64,000 nt of DNA. Origin: Lytechinus variegatus (Eukaryota > Echinodermata > Echinoidea > Temnopleuroida > Toxopneustidae). The notes below the pieces were generated by a model that saw only the letters and a program-made list of their open reading frames with translations, did no database searches and was not told the origin of the DNA. A program made the position numbers and the translations under genes. Where the stretch lies: assembly GCF_018143015.1 (NCBI RefSeq), contig NC_054749.1, positions 30,786,411-30,850,410 of the forward strand. Direction: 5' to 3'. Shown piece after piece: positions 36,911 through 46,422 of the stretch; within the stretch, counting starts at the first letter, position 1; the number at the start of each line of letters is the position of its first letter.

Positions 36911-37379
36911 AGATATTCCGCCAGATATCTTAAGGCCATCACTGTCCTGCCATTGTATATAGAGATCATAATCATGGATGGCAGCAAAAGCTTGAAAGCA
37001 ATCGCTGTATTAATTCGGCCCAGGTTATATACTCTCCATTCATTATTGTTCTCTCCCAATAGATATATGCTAATTTCGTTCATATGGGAGTGTTTTGATA
37101 AGCTTCTGCTCGTCAGTTTAGGCCTACTAAAGAAATTACCAATGATGAACACTCTGGTGAGAAATGTTTGATACTGCATGCCCCCCCCCCTGCGATATGC
37201 AGCTTTCGCCAATAGGGGGGGCCGAAAATATTTTCATCAAAATTTTTCTCGATTAGCCGCTATAATCTGATTTTTTTTTTGGTTTTTCAGGGGGTAGTCC
37301 TAACTAAAGACTGAAGTTTTAAATATATGTTAGTTTTTATTGTTATAAACAAGATAAGGTATCTCATGTGGTCTTAATA

Positions 37380-38000
37380 TAATGCGAGCGCGAAGCGCGA
37401 GCTAAAATTCTTTGATATTTTATGTCCTTAGAACTGAAGATTCTGAGCAGTTTTTATAATCATGAAAAACAGATAAGTATCCAACTAAACAATGCGAGCG
37501 CGAAGCGCGAGCCGAAATTTGATTATAGTAACGTGAAAAGGGACTCAATTAGGACTGTTTTTAGTGATTAATGAAGAGGATATCAGCAATAAATAATGAG
37601 AGTGCGAAGCTCGAGCTCAAAATTTTTGATATTCCGACCTGAAAACTGGACTGTCTAAGCGCGTTTTTATTTAAATAAAGAACAAGCTGTGTGTCTCAAG
37701 CAATTAAATGCGAGCGCGAGCATATGAGCTTAATTTTTTGATATACTGACATGATAAAAGAGCATTTTGACAAATTTTGGAAAGAATTTCCAAAGAAGAT
37801 AGGTATCTCACAAATCAAACAATGCGAGCGCGCAGAATTTTGATATAAGAATTTGTGTAAATCAAACAAAATAATGAAAGCTTGATGTGCGAATATTGTG
37901 TGCAAATTGATTTCAGAAGTGGATATAATAGGAAGTGTCATTTAATCCTCTTGAATGGGATTCATTACACAGGCAATGCGAGCGCGAAGCGCGAGCGAAA
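37380..38000 (+). repeat. ~110-bp units with GCGAGCGCGAAGCGCGAGC core
   Basis: The core AATGCGAGCGCGAAGCGCGA recurs near 37382, 37493, 37597, 37708, 37821 and 37976; the last units are eroded. Between cores the sequence is AT-rich with TTTTTGATAT. It is likely the body of an element whose right end is the G/C-rich GGATCCGCGCCTG at 38223-38235. Confidence 0.78.
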
Positions 38001-38269
38001 TTTTTCATATAAAGTCTATTTTACAATTGTTTCCCTAACCTTTTTCTTGTTTCCTTTCGGGGTCGGGCCGGCCGTTACGAGACTGTAAGTTACACATCAT
38101 GGGTATAATACCTCTTTCTTACTTTTCTTTCTGTTTTTCGTAGTTTCTATCAAGATAAAGAGTACACTTTTTCTGCAGGTTGTCAAAAAATAGGGGGGCC
38201 GGGGCCGGCTCGGCCCCCTCCTGGATCCGCGCCTGAAATGGTTAATGGATGGAAGGTTGGATGGATGGA

Positions 38270-38345
38270 TGAATGAAGTGTATTATCTCGACACGCTCTA
38301 AAGAAACTCGGCAGAAACCTATGAGAATGGAATCAAACAAAATGA
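38270..38345 (+). repeat. Short direct repeat, copy 1 of 2
   Basis: TGTATTATCTCG..CACGCTCT and AACCTATGAGAATGGAATCA recur at 38745-38822. The words GATACTGCATGC..GCGATATGCAG before each copy (37171 and 38669) also repeat, so a larger block was duplicated. Confidence 0.85.
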
Positions 38346-38642
38346 TAATAATAATCCGCTTTTATCATGTTTATATAGCGCTTAACATCGGAACGACGTG
38401 TCTCAGCACTTTACAGATATATTATTACCCCGGTCATCAGATTCAATCAGACATTCCGCACACAATGTGTGCACATCCTCCACTCCCTGGGGAGTATTCC
38501 AGTCAGTCAGTCATTTAGCAGCTGGGTCGAGAGTGGCAAAGTGTGGATTAACGTCTTGCCAAAGGACGCCAGACCGCGGTGCATGGGATTCGAACACAAG
38601 ACCCTCTGTTTATCAGAACCACTGCACTACGGCTCCTCCAGT
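38346..38642 (-). mobile_element. tRNA-derived SINE
   Basis: Read on the - strand, it begins GGAGGAGCCGTAGTGCAGTG (A box) with TGTTCGAATCCCATG (B box) about 35 bp on. It continues through GGCAAGACGTTAATCCACA and ends AAGCGCTATATAAACATG with a TTATTATTATC tail. This is the layout of a tRNA-headed SINE with a 3' tail found widely in echinoderm-like genomes. Confidence 0.8.
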
Positions 38643-38965
38643 GATACCAGTGATAAACAAAAAATGTTTGATACTGCATGCTCCACCCCCCCCCCCCCGC
38701 GATATGCAGTTTATCATCAAAGGGTTATATGGTTAATGAATGAATGAATTAATGAATGGAATGTATTATCTCGCCACGCTCTGAAGAAACTCAGCAGAAA
38801 CCTATGAGAATGGAATCAAATACTAAGAATAGAGAATCACCTATTGATATTTTTGGCATTAATCGAGATATCAAAATTGGCATCTTAAATGAGAGGAATT
38901 TCTGTGACAATGTATTGTTTTTTGTCACCGACGATGGAAAACTAAACATGTCCGTGTCCCCTTTT

Positions 38966-39038
38966 CACCTCCGGTAGGAATCGAACCCACAATCTCCAGT
39001 TTAAGAGACCGATACCATATTCATTTGGCTACGGAGGC
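38966..39038 (-). pseudogene. tRNA-Arg-derived copy with CTT (Lys-type) anticodon
   Basis: The acceptor stem is the same as the array's tRNA-Arg, but the anticodon loop reads CTCTTAA, so the anticodon is CTT. The D-arm has lost its second loop G (TGAA) and the A box is degraded. The B box GGTTCGATTCC and T-stem still work with a G-T pair. No clear T-run terminator is nearby. More likely a decaying copy than a true isoacceptor. Confidence 0.75.
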
Positions 39039-39416
39039 AGATATTTAACATTTGATTTTCAGCAAAATTCAAAAATTCAAGCATCATCAGCTAGTAATCG
39101 CTGTTAATCCGCGCAATGTAGCCTAATTGTCATCATATAAATTCTTCTTTATCATCACCGTTTCATCATCAATCATCGTCATTATCATCAAATCTGTTAA
39201 AATTATTTGTGTATTAACTCGTCATAAATGATTTTTCGTTCTAAAAAGCCATCCCCCCTTCCCAACCCCCCCCCCAAAAAAAAAACGTGTTGTCACCACT
39301 ATGCCCCCACCCTTAACTAATTTTTTTCTCCTCTCTCTCTCTCTCTCTCAACCTCCTGCAAAGTACTGGAAATTCAACATGGCAACGAATAAAAGTTATA
39401 GCTCATGGCCTATTTT

Positions 39417-39489
39417 CACCTCCGGTGGGACTCGAACCCACAATCCCCGGTTTAGGAGACCGATGCCTTATCCATTAGGCCACGGAGGC
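39417..39489 (-). tRNA. tRNA-Arg(CCT), array copy 6
   Basis: It is identical to copy 1. Its 5' flank (39490-39720) is duplicated upstream of copy 9 (41430-41670), so the tRNA moved as part of a larger block. The nearest T run on the - strand is only four bases long. Confidence 0.93.
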
Positions 39490-40036
39490 AGATATTCTTA
39501 AAGTGCATCTTTGGGATATGTGTTTTCTGCGATTGTATCATTATGGATGGCAGGCGTTATGCTTCGTATTGATGGTTTAAAAGAAATATTTTACAAGAAA
39601 TCGCTATTAATGCATTTGGTGCAAGTTTTATCATTGTATTCACAGCATACTCCCCATTTATTGTTCTCTCTGAATAGATGAAATTTCCTAATACAAATAT
39701 GGGACCAGTTCTTATTACCATTTATAAATCACCCACAGGACAGGAGATGCAAAGAAAACATAAACGTGTGTTTACAGGGTAAAGGAATGCCCGAATATTT
39801 ATTAAAAATCCTGGAAAGATTTTAGTATATATAGGATGGCCTGAAACCCACCAAGATGTAAAAAACCGACAATAGAGAATCACCCATCAATATCTTCGGG
39901 TTTTTTTTCGAGAAAATGAATTGAATTACTGTAATAGGAATTTAAAATGAAAGGACATTCTTAGTAATGTGATTTCTTTCTTATTTGTCACTGACGATGG
40001 CAAATTAAAAAAAATTGACTTTGCTAGTCCCATTTT

Positions 40037-40109
40037 CACCTCCGGTGGGACTCGAACCCACAATCCCCGGTTTAGGAGACCGATGCCGTATCCATTAGGC
40101 CACGGAGGC
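40037..40109 (-). tRNA. tRNA-Arg(CCT), array copy 7
   Basis: This is an intact cloverleaf with one D-loop change (GATACGGC for GATAAGGC), shared with copy 10 at 42218. Flanks on both sides are shared with copy 10 too, which shows that the two are a duplicated pair. Confidence 0.9.
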
Positions 40110-40689
40110 AGATATCTATCGCTTGATTTTTAGCCAATCATTTTCCTATGATAGAAACAATCGTTCTGTCGTCATCACTTAACTCATCTTACCGCCTTCT
40201 CCCTCTCTTTTTTAATTATATCTCATCCATTCTCTCCTTTCCTGTTTTTTTTTTAGTTTTTAATTTGTGACTCCATGTGCAATTAAGCAACTTCTAATAT
40301 TATGTAATATAAATGCAGTAAAATAATTTATTTTTGGAACATGTTGAACGAAATTATTTTTCTTGTGTGAAATTATAAGTTACCCAAAGGACAGGAGATG
40401 CAAAGCAAACATAAACGTATGTTTACAGGATAAAGAAATTCCCGAATATTAAAAAAAATCCTGGAAAGATGTAAGTTTATAGGATGGCCTGAAACCCACC
40501 AAGATGTAAAATACTGACAATAGAGAATCACCTTTCAATATCTTCGGATTTTTTTTCTCGAGAAAATGTATTGAATTGCCGTGATATAAATTTAAAATGA
40601 AAGGACATTCTTAGAAATGTGATTTCTTTCTTATTTGTCACTGACGATGGCAAATCCCCCCCCAAAAAAAATTGCTATCGTCCCATTTT

Positions 40690-40762
40690 CACCTCCGGTG
40701 GGACTCGAACCCACAATCCCCGGTTTAGGAGACCGATGCCTTATCCATTTGGCCACGGAGGC
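40690..40762 (-). tRNA. tRNA-Arg(CCT), array copy 8
   Basis: This is an intact cloverleaf with one D-loop change (CCAAATGG for CCTAATGG), a change also present in the CTT copy. Its 5' flank matches that of the CTT copy (39039-39190), so these two form a second duplicated pair. Confidence 0.88.
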
Positions 40763-41356
40763 AGATATTTAACGTTTTGATTTTTTAGCGAAATTCAAGC
40801 ATCATCAGCTAGCAATTAAGCAATCTCTGTATTCCGCGCAAAATAGCCTAATTATCATCATAATTATAATATTCTTCTTTATCATCACCATTTAATCATC
40901 AGTAATCATAATTATCTTCATTATCATCAAACGTGTTAAAATTATTTGTGCATTGACTCGTCATAAGTGATTTTTCGTTCTAAAAAAGAGGTTTGGATCG
41001 TTTAACTTTATATACCTGTTGTTGAATCGAGTAAAAGGGTGTTACTTAAGGTCATCTTGCCTCCCCTCGTCAAAATATTAACGAGAAAACTGGTCTGCTA
41101 TGACTGTACAAAGTTTTCACACAGTTGTCAAGAAGAAATGGTTGTAAATGAAATAACACCTGCCATCAGATCATGGTATCTCCAAATTATTTTTCAACTA
41201 AATGAAATTTTAAGAAATAACTAAATGAACTAAAATTATCGATTCAGGGATATACATAAAGGGGAAATTCGTAATTATGTATGTTTTTTTTTCATTCGAC
41301 GATGGCAATTTAAAAAAAAGGAAAAAAGGAGCAATTGTCTAGTTTGGCAAATTTTT

Positions 41357-41429
41357 CACCTCCGGTGGGACTCGAACCCACAATCCCCGGTTTAGGAGAC
41401 CGATGCCTTATCCATTAGGCCACGGAGGC
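41357..41429 (-). tRNA. tRNA-Arg(CCT), array copy 9
   Basis: It is identical to copy 1. About 370 bp of its 3' flank (40985-41356) is nearly identical to the flank of copy 1 (33890-34247). Confidence 0.95.
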
Positions 41430-41677
41430 AGATATTCTACAAGTGATCTTTAGGCTATAATTTCCCTACGATTGTATCATGATGGATGGCAGGCGTTATG
41501 CCTTGTATTGATGGTTTTAAAGGAAAAACCTTACAAGAAATCGCTATTAATGCATTTGGTGCAAGTTTTATCATTGTCTTTATTGTCATCACAGCATACT
41601 CCCCATTCATTAATTGTTCTCTCTAAATAGATGAAGTTTCCTAATACAAATATGGGACCAGTTCTTATAACCATTTA

Positions 41678-41783
41678 AAGGGGAAGTTCACCCAGACGAT
41701 ATAAGTACAAGCAGAAAAAAATATTAGATCACGATATTGGTGAAGGTTCGATGAAAATCCATCAAAGATTGAGGAAGTTCTGT
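41678..41783 (+). mobile_element. One end of a TTAA-type MITE
   Basis: TTTAAAGGGGAAGTTCACCC begins a typical palindromic MITE arm, but no matching right end was found. It interrupts the duplicated block after array copy 9. Confidence 0.5.
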
Positions 41784-42217
41784 TGTTTTTTTTAGTTCTT
41801 AATTTGTGACTCTATATGCAATTAAGCAACATCTAATATCCATAAAATAATTGTTAATGAAACATGTTGAACGAAATTATTTTTCTTGTGTGAAATTATA
41901 AATCACCCAAAGGACAGGAGATGCAAAGAAACGTGGGTTTACATGGTAAAGGAATGCCCGAAAATTTGTTAAAAGAAAAAAATCCTGGAAAGATGTAAGT
42001 TTATGGGATGGCCCGAAGAAACTTGTCAGAAACCCACTAAGATGTAAAATACCGACAATAGAGAATCACCTATCAATATCTTAGATTTTTTTTCGAGAAA
42101 ACGAATTGAATTGCCGTAATAGGACTTTAAAATGAAAGGACTTTCTTAGTAATGTGATTTCTTTCTTATTTGTCACTGACGATGGCAAATAAAAAAAAAT
42201 TGCTATCGTCCCATTTT

Positions 42218-42290
42218 CACCTCCGGTGGGACTCGAACCCACAATCCCCGGTTTAGGAGACCGATGCCGTATCCATTAGGCCACGGAGGC
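42218..42290 (-). tRNA. tRNA-Arg(CCT), array copy 10
   Basis: It is the same sequence as copy 7, including the GATACGGC D-loop. A nine-base A run on the + strand (42191-42199) supplies the terminator. This is the last copy of the array. Confidence 0.9.
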
Positions 42291-42691
42291 AGATATCTAA
42301 CTCCCGATTTTGAGCCAATCAATTTCCTATGATAGAAACAATCGTTCTGTGATCATCGATCACTTAACTCATCTTCCTGCCAGCTCTCCCTCTCTTTAAT
42401 GATATCTTCTCCATTCTCTCCTTTCCTTGAATTATTCCTGTTTTTTTATATGCCATAATTTGTGAGGTTTGTTTCTCGTAATAAACTTTTGTTTCATTCT
42501 TGGTATGTTCTTTACTATATCTTAACCTACTATTCGAATATCCTTTTCTTTTCTGCGAGTTTTCTCGCCAGAGCCACCGTAGCACATACCCTTATCCCTC
42601 TTTCGCCCGATTTCTTTTTGTTTTCCTGTTTCTTCCTCGTCTTCTCTTTTTTGTCAAATTCTTCTTCTTCCTTTTCTCCTCATACGTGGGC

Positions 42692-42787
42692 ATCATCATC
42701 ATCATCATCACCATCATCATCACCATCACCATCATCATCATTATTATCATTACCAACACCACCACCATAATCATCATAATCATCACC
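42692..42787 (+). repeat. CAT/ATC trinucleotide microsatellite
   Basis: An imperfect run of CATCAT/CACCAT triplets about 95 bp long, just outside the tRNA cluster. Confidence 0.9.
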
Positions 42788-43091
42788 ATTACTTTGGAAT
42801 AATCAAGAGCGCCATGCCAGCACTCACTATTGACTTCTGCTGTGTTTTTTTTTTCATTTTTATTATAAGGGCCTATACTATATATCTATCGTAATTGCAA
42901 TCGGAATATAATTTCCTCTCGATTAAAGATGTTTTAGAATTCCTCTTGATCATTGTCATTATCATTACTGTTATACTGCAACTATCATCGTGTTCATCAT
43001 CTTCATCATCATATTAACTACAAATACTGCAATTAAGCATCATATAATTGGTGTAGTAATTAACATCACCATGAAAATATTATCTTCATTA

Positions 43092-43322
43092 TACACAGCA
43101 AAAACTGTGGTGTTAACCGGTGTACATATAAAGGACAACACCAGTTATTTTACACCGGTGTTAAATACATCTATAGGTGTTATTACAACACCTTTGGTTG
43201 TTACATGAGTGTACACTCTTTAATGCTATGTTCAATCTTTAGGGTGAAATTTAACACGTCAGGGAGTAGTCCTCTATTCACACCAATTGGTGTCAGTTTT
43301 AACACCACAGTTTTTACAGTAT
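43092..43322. mobile_element. GGTGTTA inverted-repeat element, copy 2
   Basis: It runs TACACAGCAAAAACTGTGG to CCACAGTTTTTACAGTATA, with TGGTGTTA/TAACACC in both orientations inside. TA termini suggest a Tc1/mariner-type MITE. Confidence 0.82.
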
Positions 43323-43580
43323 AAGAACAATGGTAATAACGGATCATATAAAGCGTGCATTGCATTCGAATCAATTCGATTTACCGAATCATAAGGCCTT
43401 TGCTAAACATTGCCGTAAGTTTATATTCAGTAAACTTTAATAAATCTCGTTGTGTTTTGGGAGCTCTTTACCTACCGCCTGCTTTTTAACATTACTACAA
43501 TCATTATATTGTAGTTATTTTCACGCTATGATACTAAAAGTTTAAACGAATCACAATCATGACTATCTAAACGCATTATA

Positions 43581-43823
43581 TACACAGCAAAAACTGTGGT
43601 GTTAACCGGTGTACATATAGGACCACACAAGTTATTTTACACCGGTGTTAAACTGATGGTGTTAGTTTTACACCTGTAGGTGTTATTACAACACCTATGG
43701 TTGTTACATTTACACTCTTTGGTGTTATGTTCAATCTTCAGGGTGTTATTTTAACACATCAGGGTGTGGTCCTCTATTAACACCAATTGGTGTCAGTTTT
43801 AACGCCACAGTTTTTACAGTGTA
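43581..43823. mobile_element. GGTGTTA inverted-repeat element, copy 3
   Basis: A close relative of the copy 260 bp upstream, in the same orientation, ending TTTTTACAGTGTA. The two may have arisen by local duplication. Confidence 0.85.
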
Positions 43824-44147
43824 GGGTATACATATTTTTAGCTTCATACAATGATCAAATGTTAATGTTTGAGTTTTAAAACACGGTTCTTTTCCTTTAG
43901 ATTAACCGTTGAACAGCATTCACTTATTATTACATTTTTTATCTTTTAAATTTCGTAATGTAGATAACGAAAAAGATCAGTTTTATTTGTTAAACAAAAA
44001 GATATGTTTGTTTCTCTTTGCTCGTGAGGTTTTGCCTACATGTATTTCTTAAGCAAAATGATATGAATATTAAGGCTATCTCTTTCTCGCTATTAAGCCA
44101 GTCATTATGCTAGCTGAGACGATATTTTAGGAATTGACCTAATAAAT

Positions 44148-44183
44148 CTGATGTGATTTTCTCCGTACAGAAAATCACATCAG
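44148..44183. repeat. Perfect 15-bp-arm hairpin, 6-nt loop
   Basis: CTGATGTGATTTTCT, loop CCGTAC, then AGAAAATCACATCAG, an exact complement. It lies just before a LINE 3' fragment. Confidence 0.92.
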
Positions 44184-44214
44184 TCTCCCAAAACCAAAGT
44201 CAAACAGCTGTAAA

Positions 44215-44605
44215 CGGACATTTTTGTATAGGGGGGCTACACTTTATAACAAATTACCAATTCATTTATCGTCTAGTTCAACGATACAGTCATTTAAATC
44301 AAATATTCAATTGTATCTCAGTTTTCCGTAATGATTTGCCTGTTGTTGCATTTTCTTTTTTTTTGGGGGGGGGGTGGGTAGTGATTTTTCATTCTTTTCA
44401 TGCATTCGATTAAGCTTTGTGTATATTTTGTATATTTGTTTTATATGCATGTATTTATGTTTTAAGGACCCCATGGAAGAACAGTGGTATCTTATTGATA
44501 CCGCTGAAATGGGCCATCCATCTGTATGTTATGTTAAATAGATCATGTATATATTTTATCTTTTTATATGGAAATAAATACAAACAAACAAACAAACAAT
44601 CTTTG
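44215..44605 (+). mobile_element. LINE 3'-end fragment (CR1/Jockey-like)
   Basis: The + strand reads GATLYNKLPIHLSSSSTIQS then FKSNIQLYL, the usual C-terminal pattern of non-LTR reverse transcriptase ORFs ('GakLWNsLP..i.....sFk..lk.yL'). A short 3' UTR follows with AAGGACCCCATGGAAGA and AATAAATACAAACAAACAAA as tail. Only the last ~30 residues of the ORF remain, a typical 5'-truncated copy. Confidence 0.72.
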
Positions 44606-45239
44606 TTAGCAATCATGTCGGAACACGACACATTTTACTAACATTTTCACAGCTGATATTTGAAAACAAAAAGTGTTTTATGATCGCCCCTAATTATCGA
44701 TGGGGATCATATTGAAATTTATGTTAACTCAGTTCGGAATTATTTACAAGTCTAGATAATTTATTCCAGTAAAAAAAAAAGAATTTAACTCCATCTAACG
44801 GATGTTCAGCCGTATAAAGCATCATGAAGTGTAATAATGGCCTCGTTCTTCATTAGTGCTTCCATACATCGAATAAAAATATCATGAACTCCCAAAACTC
44901 CCTTTGATTTCACAAAACATCCTAAATTTGTTTTCTTTATTTTCTCTAATTTTAAACGAATTCTAGGGAGATTAAAGCAAACAGTATCACCACGAACGTT
45001 CTGCAATAATATCAACTTGCCAGTTTGAATTCTGCGAACGGGTGTGTAAAAAAAAATCAGAGCTCACTGATCATGAGATTGTCAAAATGTTGCACTATAT
45101 TTGTGCGTACCAAAATGGTACCAAAACATCCTTTACATCAATGTTGGAATTAGCTAATTTCTAAGAATTAGTGGAAATTTGAAGACATGGAAGCACTGTA
45201 TAAACATGTATGCTGGAAAGAACATAGTACCCATAATGT

Positions 45240-46200
45240 GACAAAGTGTGGCACACAATGTGTTTCATAATGTGCTACACTGTGTGTCCCACAGTGACAC
45301 ACTATATGTCCCACAGAGTGACACACTATGTGTCCCACAGAGTGACCCACTATGTGTCCCACAGTGTCACACTATGTGTCCCACAGAGTGACACACTATG
45401 TGTCCCACAGAGTGACCCACTATGTGTCCTACAGAGTGACACACTATGTGTTCCACAGAGTGTCACACTATGTGTCCCACAGAGTGACACACTATGTGTC
45501 CCACAGAGTGTCACACTATGTGTCCCACAGAGTGACACACTATGTGTCCCACAGAGTGACACGCTATGTGTCCCACAGAGTGTCACACTATGTGTCCCAC
45601 AGAGTGACACACTATGTGTCCCACAGAGTGACACTATGTGTCCCACAGTGTGTCACACTATGTGTCATACAGTGTGTCACACTATGTGTCCCACAGAGTG
45701 ACACTATGTGTCCCACAGTGTGTCACACTATGTGTCCTACAGAGTGTCACACTATTTTCCACATTTTGTGTTACACAATGTACCCCCACAGTAGGTTACA
45801 CTATGTGCTCAACAGTGTATTACCCACACCCCAACAGTGTGTCACACTATTATCCACACAGTGTGTTACACTATTTTCCATACAGTTTGTTACACTAAGT
45901 TCCATACAGTGTCACACTATATATTCCATAGTGTGTTCCACATTGTGTTACACAATGTGTTAATCAGACCCCGCAGTGTATTACACAATGTTCCACAAAG
46001 TGTGTTACACTATGTTCCTCACAGTGTGTTACGAAATGTACCAAAATGTATCATATTGTGTGCCCAATAGTGTGTAACACTACGTGCCCCACCGTGTGAT
46101 ACACAGTATGTAATCATCTTTATGCTGTTAAATTATAGCATTTTAACAGTGTGAGTCACAGCTTAATGTGAACACACTATGTTACACTGTGTTCTTTCCA
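45240..46200. repeat. 24-bp minisatellite ending at the P450 3' end
   Basis: The core at 45290-45760 repeats ACACTATGTGTCCCACAGAG plus TGAC (24 bp). Decayed units extend to about 46200. Long open frames occur on both strands because 24 is a multiple of three. It ends about 40 bp from the P450 stop codon. Confidence 0.93.
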
Positions 46201-46240
46201 GCAAGCTAGGCCAATCAATCCGATGACAATGTTGGTTCCC

Positions 46241-46422
46241 TTAAAGAACTGGCTCAAACTTCGCTTGATATTCTGGTGGCTTCAAGAACAGCGCACTGTA
46301 AACTTCATTAATGTTAACATTTACATTCGGCACCAGAGACATCCTGAAGTTCTGAACTAACCGTACGGTAGTCTTGAAGAAAATATTGCGGGCGAGTAAC
46401 TCACCGGGGCAAGATCTCCTTC
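46241..46422 (-). CDS. P450 terminal exon: haem-binding loop
   Basis: The exon has 182 bp after acceptor CATTTAG. It completes FSTG/RRSCPGELLARNIFF, matching FxxGxxxCxG with the haem-ligand Cys, and continues with KTTVRLVQNFRMSLVPN to EYQAKFEPVL and a TAA stop at 46243-46241. Just beyond the stop the - strand transcript would run into the 24-bp minisatellite. Confidence 0.93.

Larger units (their letters stand above)
33890..42400. repeat. tRNA-bearing segmental duplication cluster
   Basis: Blocks of several hundred bases flank the tRNA copies. Four pairs are visible: 33890-34320 with 40985-41429; 39026-39190 with 40763-40940; 39490-39770 with 41430-41690; and 39940-40200 with 42130-42400. 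Most units carry GACGATGGCAA before and GCAGATAT after the tRNA (+ strand view). The copies grew by tandem and dispersed duplication of blocks, not by insertion of bare tRNAs. Confidence 0.85.

Noticed and set aside
33890-42400. CRISPR-like array of regularly repeated 73-mers
   Set aside because: The repeats are tRNA genes with cloverleaf, A and B boxes, and irregular long spacers in a eukaryotic setting.
33890-42400. The tRNA copies as heads of a SINE family
   Set aside because: Most copies are exact functional-looking tRNAs followed by T-run terminators, with flanks shared only in duplicate pairs and no common SINE body or tail.
45246-45963. Open frames of 98-203 codons in the VSHYVSHRVTH-like repeat
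   Set aside because: They are translations of the 24-bp minisatellite, open in several frames at once.
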